Below, piece by piece: positions 8,472 to 17,553 of a stretch of 29,574 bases of DNA (position 1 is its first letter; the number at the start of each line of letters is the position of its first letter). The notes under the pieces were generated by a model. The model saw only the letters and a list, made by a program, of their open reading frames with translations. It did no database searches and was not told where the DNA came from. The stretch covers positions 1 through 29,574 of IMG/VR virus record IMGVR_UViG_3300045135_002105; one strand, written 5' to 3'. The DNA comes from a virus. The translations under genes were made by a program, and so were the position numbers.

Positions 8472-10058
8472 TTATTTAACAGTAATAGGTTGTTTCCAAG
8501 TTTCATTATTTAAAGCGGCTATTTCTTTCATTAAAAATTCAACATTTTTAATTCTAGACGGATCAATTACTCTTTTTTTCTTTTGATCTTTCATTCCTGC
8601 TTTTCCTAATAAATAGTTTCCTTCTTCATCCAAATCAATAAAATATTTTTCTGGCCCTGATTGTAAAGCTGATTTTATTCTATCTATATAAGGGTCAGTT
8701 GAGCTAGCAAGTTCTCTAGGATCTCTTGATAGCCCTCCAACAGGAGTTGCCATAATTTGATTATAAATTTGCGTAAGCCCTATTGAGTTGCCTTTAGATG
8801 TGCTTTCTTTTAATTTTTTTGCGTAATCTAGTTTAGCAGATTCAAGTTGGTATTGTGCTTTTTGTGCATTAGCAGCATCTTTTTGTTGCTGTAATTTAGC
8901 TTCTTTTTCAGCTGCTTCTGCTTGGTCAATTATTTCTTGATTTTTATTTAAAGCGGCATTTATAGTTTTTTCTTTCCATTTAGGTTTTAAAACGTCATCA
9001 ATAAATTCATCTAATCTATTAGCTTTTTTTAATTCATCAATGCCTCCACCTACGGTTTTTAGCCCTAGCCCCAAATCATCTTCTTTTTTACCCAATTTAT
9101 TTCCTAAGCTTGATATTAATGCTAATTTATCTACAGAGTTAGCTGCATCTAATATATATTGTTTTATCCCTGCAGCTTTATCGCCCTGGCCTAAGCTTTT
9201 TAAATAAGTATCAAAGCTTTCTTCAGCAAGAGTATTTACCCATTCTTTAACGTTGCCCTTTTCATCGTATATTTCTTGTATTTGCGGTTGAAATTTGCCA
9301 TCAACCATCTTTGATCCTGTATTAGCTTTTTTAGTATCAATTATATTCGCAACATCAGCTTTTATTTGATCATCAATTTTTGTTTTAGGCTTTTTTAATA
9401 TTTCAGGCAACTCTTCCATTCTATTAAGAGCAATTTGTAAAGCTTCTTCTTTCCCGTCTGGGGTAATCCAATTTCCTAAAAATTCAACTTTACCACTATC
9501 AGTAACATTAAATTCCATATTTACATCACCTCTAACCATAGCCGACATAAATTCTTTTGTTTTAGAATCTATAGTATCTGATAAATTTCCAGCATCAATA
9601 CCTTCCATATACTGATCAATTTTACCTAGCCATACTTTTTCAGCCGACTTAAAAGCACCCACCTGTGATTCAAGCATACTTACTCCTTTTGCGTAGTCTG
9701 CTGCGGTTACTTGTCCGTTGTCTCTTAATTTTTTTAAATCATTTAGTTTATTAACTATTTTTTCTGAAAAATCAACGCGAGAATCTTTTATGGAATTTGC
9801 TTCAACCTCATCTGCCGGTAAAATTAATCCCGTTTCAGTTGCTTTATCTAATTTTTGTAAAGCTAAAGCATCTGCAATTTTACCTCTATTTCTTTCTTCT
9901 AAGTCAACTTCAAGTTGTTTGCTTTTTAAAATATTTTGACCAATCATTTGACCAAATTGCATACCTTGCTCTATGCCTTCATTTATAGCTTTTAAATCTT
10001 CTACATAAGAAGGACCATAATATGTTGGATCAAACCAACCTAAACCTGTATTAGCCAT
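8472..10058 (-). CDS. Middle cargo/ejection protein candidate (528 aa)
   Basis: 528 residues, mostly charged and probably helical. There is no membrane segment and no recognisable enzyme motif. The N-terminus carries WFDPTYYGPSYVEDLKAINEG, then long helices. A strongly coiled-coil-like part near residues 370-420 is rich in Ala, Glu, Lys and Gln (EAAEKEAKLQQQKDAANAQ). The start codon overlaps the stop of the 398-aa gene (TAATG), and its own stop is two bases before the 2624-aa gene, so the three are coupled. Sitting second in a membrane-segment / helical / giant trio, it corresponds by position to T7 gp15 or to a crAss-like cargo protein. This assignment rests on context only. Confidence 0.7.
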   Translation of the reverse strand: MANTGLGWFDPTYYGPSYVEDLKAINEGIEQGMQFGQMIGQNILKSKQLEVDLEERNRGKIADALALQKLDKATETGLILPADEVEANSIKDSRVDFSEKIVNKLNDLKKLRDNGQVTAADYAKGVSMLESQVGAFKSAEKVWLGKIDQYMEGIDAGNLSDTIDSKTKEFMSAMVRGDVNMEFNVTDSGKVEFLGNWITPDGKEEALQIALNRMEELPEILKKPKTKIDDQIKADVANIIDTKKANTGSKMVDGKFQPQIQEIYDEKGNVKEWVNTLAEESFDTYLKSLGQGDKAAGIKQYILDAANSVDKLALISSLGNKLGKKEDDLGLGLKTVGGGIDELKKANRLDEFIDDVLKPKWKEKTINAALNKNQEIIDQAEAAEKEAKLQQQKDAANAQKAQYQLESAKLDYAKKLKESTSKGNSIGLTQIYNQIMATPVGGLSRDPRELASSTDPYIDRIKSALQSGPEKYFIDLDEEGNYLLGKAGMKDQKKKRVIDPSRIKNVEFLMKEIAALNNETWKQPITVK

Positions 10059-11254
10059 TATTTATCTTTATTTAAAAATCCGCCTGCTGACAAAGCATTA
10101 ATACCTCCAGCCGCTGCTTGTGTAATACCGCCTAATAGCATATTTCTTTGTGCTTGATTAGCCGCCGCTTTAACTCCTGCCTCTTGAGATTTTAAACCTA
10201 AATTAGCTGCTAATCTATTATATTCAGCCGCTTGTATATCAGCAGCTCCTTGTGCTTGCAACCTTTGTGCCTCCATGCCCATTTGAGCGCCAAATTGTGA
10301 TGCTTGGTTTTGAGCTTGCATATTAGCTTGATTAAAAGCATTTTCGGCTTGGAATTCAGCCATTGTAAATTTATTTTGAGCATCTGCATTAAATCTATTC
10401 ATTTGAGCTTCTTGGTTAAATTTACTTAAAGCAAATTGATTAGCTGCTTGTGCTCCAAATTGAGATGCTCGATTTTGAGCTCCAGCTGTAAACTGAGCCG
10501 CTTGATTTGTTGAATTAGCACTAAATTGAGCTGCTTTATTAGCTTGCGCTACATTAAATTGCTCCTGGCCTAAAGCAAATTGAGATGACAAATTGCTTTG
10601 AGCTAATTGATCTCTTTGTAATTTCATTTCACCCTCTGCACGCCGCAATTCATTTGCTTTTACTTGTTGATCAATATTAGCAGCAATGCTTGCTTTTGAT
10701 TTTGCAGCAGCGGCAGCTAACGCCGTAGCTCCCCCAGCCCCTGTTCCAGCCTGAGCAGCTAAGTCTTGGGAGGCCGCTAAGGCTTGGTCTGCTTCTTGGG
10801 CAGCTAATTCAGCCCCAGCTGTAGAAACTTGAAGATTATTAAATTCATTTGTTAATCCCGTAGAGTCACCGCTTAATAATGCTCCAATATTAGTGCCCTG
10901 CGCTGTGTAACCTTGAGCTGTATAACCTGTAGAATCATAACCTTGAGCTTTACCTAAAGAAGGCATTTCAGCTGTTTGAGCTGCTCCAATTTGAGCTGCT
11001 TTTGCCGCTATAGGGTCATAAGAAGCTCCCTGCATTCCTTCAAAAGCATTTTTAAAATTATAATTTAAAACTTTTGATTCTGCTCTATTTTTTGCTTTTT
11101 CTGACTGTTCAGCAGCTTCTCTTTTTTTCTTTCTTCCGAATAAAGAGCCAATGCCTTTAATAATCCCTGGGGCTGCCCCCGCCGCTATAGCTATTAAAGG
11201 TGCTATTGAATAACTTATAGCTTCAACTAATGGTAAATGTACTATTTCTTCCAT
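10058..11254 (-). CDS. Internal virion protein candidate with N-terminal membrane segment and Gln/Ala repeats
   Basis: 398 residues. Residues about 13-37 form a hydrophobic Gly/Ala-rich segment (SIAPLIAIAAGAAPGIIKGI) followed by a basic cluster GRKKKREAAE, as expected of a membrane-inserting protein. The rest is extremely rich in Ala, Gln and Asn. Residues about 219-332 hold a degenerate repeat of the form NQAxQFxA / AQNxASQFGAQ, which should give a long extended helical bundle or coiled coil. The C-terminus is again Gly/Ala-rich (GGITQAAAGGINALSAGGF). It starts two bases after the 79-aa gene (TAA-AT-ATG) and overlaps the next start by one base. Order and design recall T7 gp14, which is ejected into the outer membrane. 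Function is inferred. Confidence 0.7.
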   Translation of the reverse strand: MEEIVHLPLVEAISYSIAPLIAIAAGAAPGIIKGIGSLFGRKKKREAAEQSEKAKNRAESKVLNYNFKNAFEGMQGASYDPIAAKAAQIGAAQTAEMPSLGKAQGYDSTGYTAQGYTAQGTNIGALLSGDSTGLTNEFNNLQVSTAGAELAAQEADQALAASQDLAAQAGTGAGGATALAAAAAKSKASIAANIDQQVKANELRRAEGEMKLQRDQLAQSNLSSQFALGQEQFNVAQANKAAQFSANSTNQAAQFTAGAQNRASQFGAQAANQFALSKFNQEAQMNRFNADAQNKFTMAEFQAENAFNQANMQAQNQASQFGAQMGMEAQRLQAQGAADIQAAEYNRLAANLGLKSQEAGVKAAANQAQRNMLLGGITQAAAGGINALSAGGFLNKDK

Positions 11255-11256
11255 AT

Positions 11257-11496
11257 TTATTGACTTGAATAAACAGCCTCAGAATTAATTGCAAATAATT
11301 CAGCTTTGTTAATTGATTTATCTGTCGGTAATTTAATACGTGTTCGCATAAATGTACCTTTTGTACCAGAAACAAGTTTAGTAGCATCAGCTACAATAGC
11401 TCCATTAGAAACTTTATATGTTGTTTCTTCTGAAACTATTGGCGCAAAATATTTACCTTCTTTTGCTTCAAAAGGAAATTTAATTATTGTACTCAT
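11257..11496 (-). CDS. Small protein after the muzzle gene, unknown function
   Basis: 79 residues, probably beta-rich, with no membrane segment or cysteine. Start MSTIIKFPFEAKEGKYFAP; the middle part reads like short strands (TYKVSNGAIVADATKLV, then GTFMRTRIKL). The ATG overlaps the muzzle stop by one base (TAATG), and the stop is two bases before the next gene, which argues strongly for a real coupled gene. A small tail or neck accessory protein is plausible from context, but I do not recognise the family. Confidence 0.65.
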   Translation of the reverse strand: MSTIIKFPFEAKEGKYFAPIVSEETTYKVSNGAIVADATKLVSGTKGTFMRTRIKLPTDKSINKAELFAINSEAVYSSQ

Positions 11497-14400
11497 TATG
11501 CATTTTGTGTTATACTAATTGTTTGATTAGCTACAGCAGAACCTGTTACGCGACTATTGTTATATTTACTAATTGTAATAGTAGCAGTTCTTTGTGACCC
11601 TGTAGTATTATCAGCTACATTAATTGTAAACGGATAATTTGATCCTAAAAAGTTAATACCATCAGGATCTACAACTTTTGTTCCAGGAGAACCGTTTATT
11701 AATACCCAGTTTTGATTAGCAGATATTTGTATTGGAATAGTTGCTCCATTAGAATTAGTTATAGAAGTATCTGGATCTCCAGAAGCTGCAAATGTAATTG
11801 AAGCTACATAAGTACCAACAGACGCAGTAACTTCACCAGATCCTGTTATTGTAGCAGTAGCTACAGTGTTTTCAAATATTTTAGGCAAAACAATTGTTTT
11901 TTCTAAATATTCTTGTGTAGAACTTTCAAGAACAGTAGTAATGCTATTTCCAACAACATCATAGCTTAACCCATGTCCATCCGGTAAGAACACCTTAGTA
12001 GTATCAGAAGCTGTCCATCTAAGTGTAGCTGTTCTTCTATCTACTGTGTCATAAGGCGTTGCATCATAAGCTACATTTATAGTAGTTGAGCTTGGTGTTG
12101 TTAATGTACCGCTAGCAGGCGTTGCCCAAGTTAAAGTAGGTTTGATAATTGCAGTTCCGCTAATTCCAATTGAATTGTTTGTTGCAACTGTTGGTACTGT
12201 TATTGGAAAACCTGCAGTAAGTCCGGTATTTGATATAGTTATATTAAACGGAACTATATTTGTGCCGCCACCCATATTACTATGATTGCTACAATAATAA
12301 TATAAAGTTGGTGTTGTAGAAGTAATTACAATTTGCGTATATGCTCCAGCACTTCCAGGTGTTCCGTTAGTTGTTACCCCAGTAGTATATTCAGTACCGC
12401 CCCCATGCGTTCCATTAGAAGTTGTACTAAATCTTAAAGGATGATTAACGTTTGAACTATCACTTTGATCAAATATATAAGTTTTACCTTTAGTAAGTGG
12501 AACAGTTGGCTGTTTTAAATCATCAATAGCGAAGGCATTACTGCCGTAGTTTCTAACAACAACTGTTTTAGTTTCTGTACCAGATATACCTGAAATATTA
12601 TATGAACCAAACGATGATGTATTAGCTACAATATTGCCCGGCTCTATATAATGAGTGCTTAGTGGTGTTACTAATATATCTAAATTTGTATCACCTGCAT
12701 TAGTAAATGTTGCTAAAGCGGGACTTACAGCAGCATTTGAAACAGAATCCCCAACGCTTATTGTTAAAAGATTTACTTCGTAAATAAGATCAGCACCAGT
12801 ACCAGAAATAGCTACTGTTTTTGTCTCATCAATAGTTCCAGCAGTGTAACTTATTAAAAATACCAAATTGCCATCTGTAATTGCTGATGGGCTTTGTATT
12901 GTTAACCCACTACCTGTTAGAATAATATCAGTAATTGAGTCAAATGAATAATCTGCGTTTTTAGGTTTTGCTGTAATTGTCCATTGAATTACATCATTTT
13001 CTTTTGCATATATAGATCTTTCACCTACAATAACGCTATTATTAGCGGCTCCTGATAACTGTAATGATATTAAATTATAATTATCTAAAGCTGGAGCGTT
13101 GCCAACAGATCCTAAATCAGTTTCTAAAAAATCAAGCTCCCATCCATCAGTTCCTTCATAGCTTATATTATTAAAGGTTTTAACTGTTGATGGATTGTCA
13201 TTTAATATAGGCTCAATATATGATTCATTAGCAGACCCGCCGTAAAACGTATTTCTATTTACAGTGTCTTCATTATGTTTCCATAATTTACCATTTTTGA
13301 AAGTATAATAAATATTATTTAAACTTATACCCCCTTCTTGTTCAAAGGATTTAAAACTAGTCCAACCTTGCGAGCCTTCATCAAATGATATTGTAAAATA
13401 ATTATCAGAAGCAGTTGCTACATTTGTATCTTTAAATCCACTAAATCCTTCCCCTATAATTGTTAAATGATAAAGACCTTGATATTCATCATAAGAGCCA
13501 ATAATATCTGTTGATTTTTTTAATGCGTCTCTAAAAAAGTCACTCATACCATTTCTAGATATTTCAACTAATCCATTTTGTGATAAACGCATTACAGATC
13601 CTCGGTTTTTATCTGTAAAGTATTTGGCATAGCCATAATAAGCAAAAGACTTTGCGTCTTTTGAGATACCAAATTCACCAGCATATGGTGCTATTGTTCC
13701 TAAAAACTTTGTGCTTGTAGTAACAGGTATAGCCCCGCCTTCAGCTGAAAATATAAAATCTTTATCTATAGGGGATCTTGAAATTTTATCTTCCTGGAAT
13801 ACAACTACTTGCGTATCATCAGCAAATAGTTTTTGTATTGATCCGTCCTGAGGGTCTAAAGAAATAGTAAGCCCACCCTCGGATTCATTAAATTGATTTA
13901 TATAATTTATATTTGTTCTTGAATTAAATAAACCACTCGAATGAATTAAAGTATTAAATCTTCTTTCTTCAGCAAAGTTTTCTTTTACTAAATATGCTCT
14001 TACTCCAACATCAAATGCTTTTTCATTATATCCAGCGCGTAATCTATTTATTTCAATATGAGCACCAGAACTGAATGTTAATAAGTAGCAATTGTAAAAT
14101 TGAATATCTATAGCTGTTGTTGTTAAGCTTGATATTAATCCCCCTGTAGACGTTTCATAAAATATGTCTAAGTCAGAAATAACTGGTTCAGTTTCAAAAA
14201 CACAAATTCCACTAGTAACTCCATCTGTAGGCACGGTTGCATTTCCAGAAGGATTTGCAATAGACTGCACTTTTGTAAGGCTAGATGTTGTTTTATTTAC
14301 ACCATTTAAAATTTTAGGATATACAGATACATTACATGGTGATATACTTGTTCCTGTACTTGGAGGTATAACAGCTGTTTGATCTCTTGGTATTTTATTT

Positions 14401-15827
14401 ATACTATCCCCTAAGCGAACAACCGTGTTTAAAGATGTAATACTAGAAATCCAGTTATAGTACTCTTGTTCTCTTTGTTTTACTACTATTCTATATGAAT
14501 AACACCAATCTAAAGCTTGTAATGCATTAATTGAAGCCTGTGAAAATGCTATACGCAACGAGTTAAATGCAGTAGTGCTGTCAGCTTCCCCAGTAGATGC
14601 ATCAATAAATACTGTATCACCACCTGTTTCAGATAAAAGTACAGGTGTTTGTCTACCAAATTTATCAGCTAAAACTACACCAACCTGGTATGTTCTACGT
14701 GATTTTACAGACATAGCTTCATCTAAAGCGGCATACCTAGAAGAGGCTTCCCCAGTTCTTGTTACTGTAAAAGATAATGTTGGAATATTATAGTTTTGTA
14801 AATAATTACCATATATTAGTCTTCCACCAGCTAGCTCTTGTGATTTAGCCTTACGAGGTACTGAATCATACACACGTGTTAGCTGATCGCTAGGTAATGT
14901 TTTAAATGGGTCTTGAGATTTGTAAAAGAAGTTAACAGATGTTTCTGTTGTTACAATCTTTTTTTCAACAACATAAAGAGCATTTGATCCTGTTTCTTTA
15001 TATATTAGTTCAACTTTTTGTATCCCATAATTTGACGGTGTTGGCACAGAGAGCTGTACCGATTTGATAGCATTAACAAATGTTTCAATTTCACCAAAAT
15101 CATTTATATTTGATGATATTGTGTCAACATTATCTAATCTTGAAAAGCATACTGGTGTAAAAGGGGCCAATACGCTATATTCACCATCTTCAAATTGGTA
15201 TCTATAAGAAAATCTAATTAATTTGTTTTCTAAAAAGTTTGATGTAATAGGATCACCATTTTCATCAACATCAGATACACCAACAATTGTTGCTGCATTA
15301 TATGGAGCATATTTTGCTACTGATATTAAATTATCAATATCTGATGCTAAATTATAATAGCTTGCGTTGTTTTTTGCGGTTTCTACGTTTATTTTTCTAG
15401 GCGGATTACGATCATCTGTCCAAAACAATAGTTTATCTACTAGATTAACCCCTGTTATTGGATAATCTTGATGAAAGTTTAAAGCCGTACTGTTTACTAT
15501 TATAGTTGATTTATTTGCTTTTTGATCGTATTCAATTATTTGGTGTGAGCCAGAATTAATATGGTTATACGAATCATTGCTGGTAATGAAATAGTATATT
15601 TTTTCATCACCATTGTCTCTATATTGCCCAATTGTTTTAGCATTAGATATACCTGTATCAACAATAAGCTTATTTCCTAATATATTTTCAACTGAGCCTA
15701 TATCTGAACTTTCTGACTTGCTAACATTTATATTTAATGCTTCTCGATATTCACCGGGCTTAAGCATTTTTTCATCTAAATCGCGATTCATTCGACTCGC
15801 GTTAAAGAGTCTTTTGATTTCTGGCAT
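11496..15827 (-). CDS. Tail muzzle / stabilisation protein with Ig-like, cupredoxin-like and BACON-like C-terminal domains
   Basis: 1443 residues. The N-terminus (FNASRMNRDLDEKMLKPGEY, then REALNINVS) and the early LLFWTDDRNPPRKIN motif match what I know of the large muzzle or stabilisation proteins at the distal tail of crAss-like phages. Residues about 40-900 look beta-rich and would form the hub. Beta-sandwich segments follow from about 950. Residues about 1100-1195 form a plastocyanin-like module: H1129 in NHPLRFS, then C1179-S-N-H1182-S-N-M1185, the arrangement of a type-1 copper site. Residues about 1350-1443 resemble a BACON domain: QNWVL around W1374, GSQRTATITIS, and a final ISITQNA. 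The start is three bases after the upstream stop. The role is inferred from similarity and gene order; the domain motifs are directly visible. Confidence 0.8.
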   Translation of the reverse strand: MPEIKRLFNASRMNRDLDEKMLKPGEYREALNINVSKSESSDIGSVENILGNKLIVDTGISNAKTIGQYRDNGDEKIYYFITSNDSYNHINSGSHQIIEYDQKANKSTIIVNSTALNFHQDYPITGVNLVDKLLFWTDDRNPPRKINVETAKNNASYYNLASDIDNLISVAKYAPYNAATIVGVSDVDENGDPITSNFLENKLIRFSYRYQFEDGEYSVLAPFTPVCFSRLDNVDTISSNINDFGEIETFVNAIKSVQLSVPTPSNYGIQKVELIYKETGSNALYVVEKKIVTTETSVNFFYKSQDPFKTLPSDQLTRVYDSVPRKAKSQELAGGRLIYGNYLQNYNIPTLSFTVTRTGEASSRYAALDEAMSVKSRRTYQVGVVLADKFGRQTPVLLSETGGDTVFIDASTGEADSTTAFNSLRIAFSQASINALQALDWCYSYRIVVKQREQEYYNWISSITSLNTVVRLGDSINKIPRDQTAVIPPSTGTSISPCNVSVYPKILNGVNKTTSSLTKVQSIANPSGNATVPTDGVTSGICVFETEPVISDLDIFYETSTGGLISSLTTTAIDIQFYNCYLLTFSSGAHIEINRLRAGYNEKAFDVGVRAYLVKENFAEERRFNTLIHSSGLFNSRTNINYINQFNESEGGLTISLDPQDGSIQKLFADDTQVVVFQEDKISRSPIDKDFIFSAEGGAIPVTTSTKFLGTIAPYAGEFGISKDAKSFAYYGYAKYFTDKNRGSVMRLSQNGLVEISRNGMSDFFRDALKKSTDIIGSYDEYQGLYHLTIIGEGFSGFKDTNVATASDNYFTISFDEGSQGWTSFKSFEQEGGISLNNIYYTFKNGKLWKHNEDTVNRNTFYGGSANESYIEPILNDNPSTVKTFNNISYEGTDGWELDFLETDLGSVGNAPALDNYNLISLQLSGAANNSVIVGERSIYAKENDVIQWTITAKPKNADYSFDSITDIILTGSGLTIQSPSAITDGNLVFLISYTAGTIDETKTVAISGTGADLIYEVNLLTISVGDSVSNAAVSPALATFTNAGDTNLDILVTPLSTHYIEPGNIVANTSSFGSYNISGISGTETKTVVVRNYGSNAFAIDDLKQPTVPLTKGKTYIFDQSDSSNVNHPLRFSTTSNGTHGGGTEYTTGVTTNGTPGSAGAYTQIVITSTTPTLYYYCSNHSNMGGGTNIVPFNITISNTGLTAGFPITVPTVATNNSIGISGTAIIKPTLTWATPASGTLTTPSSTTINVAYDATPYDTVDRRTATLRWTASDTTKVFLPDGHGLSYDVVGNSITTVLESSTQEYLEKTIVLPKIFENTVATATITGSGEVTASVGTYVASITFAASGDPDTSITNSNGATIPIQISANQNWVLINGSPGTKVVDPDGINFLGSNYPFTINVADNTTGSQRTATITISKYNNSRVTGSAVANQTISITQNA

Positions 15828-15830
15828 ATT

Positions 15831-16754
15831 TTAGTGTTTAATCCACTTAGACTTACCTCTTAATACTTGTGTTAATTCTTCTAATTTAAGATTACTTAAT
15901 CTTATTTTAGCGTTACGCATTTTTGCAGCCGCTTCCTTTTTATATAAAGCTGCAGTTGGGCCACCTGAGGGTCTTAATTTAGATAAATTATAAAGCATAT
16001 TAGCATAAACAGCATCTTCAGCTAGCTTAGGCACTAATACGTTGTCAAAATTACCGTTATCACCTAGCCCATCAGATATATATTGTATTGATATTAAATC
16101 TCCTTCGCTAAAAAATGAATCAAAATATATTTTTCCAGCTTCTAAGTCTAGCACATAACTACCATTTATATTTTGTCTTTCAGGCTCTGACCCATATCTT
16201 CTGCCGTAAGCGGATAGATCATCATCATCATAATAACCATCATAATAGTTTTGAAAGTCTTTGGTTGTAAGAAATCTTTCAGAAGCTTGAAAACGCTCTG
16301 CTGTTTCAGACATTTCATTAAATGTTAAATTACCTTCTTGATCATATATGTATTTATAATCTTGGTCTTGTGAAACAGCCTTTGTAGGTTTTACATATTT
16401 AGCGTTTTGGATTGGTCTATGGTTACCATTAGAATCTACATAAGCAATTTTAACATAGTTAACGTAGTCAGAGGGTAAAGATAGTTGTAATGTAGAGCTT
16501 AGTTCAATTTCAATATTTTTTTCTGCATGAAATATATCATAACTAAATTCTTGTACTGAACGCTGGGCCCAGAACGCAACTTCATATCGTGGTATTTTTG
16601 TAAGTACTTTACCATCACCAATATAAGCAATCATAAAGTTATTTATAATATCATTTAAATGAACTCTACTATAATATCCTGGAATTGCTGTTCCCGTGCC
16701 TCCGTCTAAAGCAGAGTAATTATCTACGTCTAAAGGTTTTCTTGATATTGCCAT
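15831..16754 (-). CDS. Ring / head-to-tail adaptor protein (307 aa)
   Basis: 307 residues. It contains an adaptor-like pattern of helices and strands: the helix in LTKIPRYEVAFWAQRSVQEF, then a strand pair with LQLSLPSDYVNYVKIAYVD, a Tyr/Asp-rich insertion (NYYDGYYDDDDLSAYGRR, about residues 165-185), and a C-terminal helix bundle ending GKSKWIKH. The SLPSDYVxYVKI signature recurs in portal-proximal ring or tail-tube-like proteins of podoviruses and crAss-like phages. Its start overlaps the 256-aa stop by one base (TAATG). The muzzle follows directly, as with the R1 ring and muzzle of crAss-like phages. Assignment as a ring protein is moderately sure; which ring it forms is not. Confidence 0.65.
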   Translation of the reverse strand: MAISRKPLDVDNYSALDGGTGTAIPGYYSRVHLNDIINNFMIAYIGDGKVLTKIPRYEVAFWAQRSVQEFSYDIFHAEKNIEIELSSTLQLSLPSDYVNYVKIAYVDSNGNHRPIQNAKYVKPTKAVSQDQDYKYIYDQEGNLTFNEMSETAERFQASERFLTTKDFQNYYDGYYDDDDLSAYGRRYGSEPERQNINGSYVLDLEAGKIYFDSFFSEGDLISIQYISDGLGDNGNFDNVLVPKLAEDAVYANMLYNLSKLRPSGGPTAALYKKEAAAKMRNAKIRLSNLKLEELTQVLRGKSKWIKH

Positions 16755-17497
16755 TATTGTTCAGTTACTTGTAATTGTTGTTCTTTTGCTTGGCCAAAAC
16801 CAGCTACATCCGCTTGTTTTATAGTTACACCAGCTAATGTTAATATTTTATATACTAACTCATTTTTTTCTGATGAATGTAATTCAAAATTTAATGACTT
16901 ACTAGTTGCTCCATAATCGTCCACAGATGGATCAAAAACTGTTGAATCATATATAGGCTTATTTGGTATACCCGAAGCAATCTGGGACGACGTAGGCATT
17001 AAATAACCCCATTTTGGTTTGTTTGGTTTCTTTAAATATTCTAATGAAACCCCTGACGTTACAGTTAATGGATATACTTTTATTGCATTGCCATTTATTG
17101 TATAAACAGGTTGGTCAGAAACAGGTGATGTTAGCGGTGATAAATTAATATATTTTAAATCTTTATGTGATGCTAAATCTGCATCTACGTTATTCACTGA
17201 AACAACACCTATTTTATAAAGATTGCTAGGCAAGCTCCATAAATTATTAGAAACAGAAAGTGAAGCTGATGTATAAAATAAATTTATTTTTTCCGAAGTA
17301 AGTAATACCGGATCAGCAAAATCAGTTTCTACTGCAACACTTGATTCATACATTAGCTCTTTATTAAAATAACTTTCAAATATTTCGTTTTGAGCTTGAT
17401 CAGCTAAATTATTAAACTCTTCGGGAGTTATATAACCTCTATTATCTTTATTAGTAATAGTAAGTACGATATTATATACTTCGTTTATATTTACCAT
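16754..17497 (-). CDS. Ring / head-completion protein (247 aa)
   Basis: Read from the ATG at 17497 this is 247 residues starting MVNINEVYNIVLTITNKDN. An upstream TTG at 17524 would add nine residues, but it lies inside an RNA hairpin, so I prefer the ATG. The N-terminal helix-turn motif NKDNRGYITPEEFNNLADQA followed by QNEIFESYF is typical of a ring/adaptor family that I associate with crAss-like and related phages. The rest is mixed alpha/beta with a conserved-looking KPNKPKWGYL. Its stop overlaps the next start. Together with the 307-aa protein it probably forms the neck between portal and muzzle. No catalytic motif is seen. Confidence 0.65.
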   Translation of the reverse strand: MVNINEVYNIVLTITNKDNRGYITPEEFNNLADQAQNEIFESYFNKELMYESSVAVETDFADPVLLTSEKINLFYTSASLSVSNNLWSLPSNLYKIGVVSVNNVDADLASHKDLKYINLSPLTSPVSDQPVYTINGNAIKVYPLTVTSGVSLEYLKKPNKPKWGYLMPTSSQIASGIPNKPIYDSTVFDPSVDDYGATSKSLNFELHSSEKNELVYKILTLAGVTIKQADVAGFGQAKEQQLQVTEQ

Positions 17498-17516
17498 GCG
17501 TAGATTATTAATTAGT

Positions 17517-17547
17517 GAGCACAAGGCTGATTTCTCGCCTTATGCCC
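17517..17547 (-). promoter_or_regulatory. RNA hairpin between the 274-aa ORF gene and the 247-aa ring gene
   Basis: Read as minus-strand RNA, GGGCATAAGGC (17547-17537) pairs with GCCTTGTGCTC (17527-17517) over 11 pairs, two of them G-U, with a nine-base loop. On the plus strand the two wobbles become A-C mismatches, so the structure fits the minus transcript. No T run follows, so it is not a plain terminator. It may be a processing, stability or attenuation element. Confidence 0.55.
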
Positions 17548-17553
17548 TGTATC

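Noticed and set aside
17498-17524. TTG start that would lengthen the 247-aa ring protein by nine residues
   Set aside because: It lies inside an RNA hairpin, and the following ATG at 17497 gives a normal start, so the extension is unlikely.
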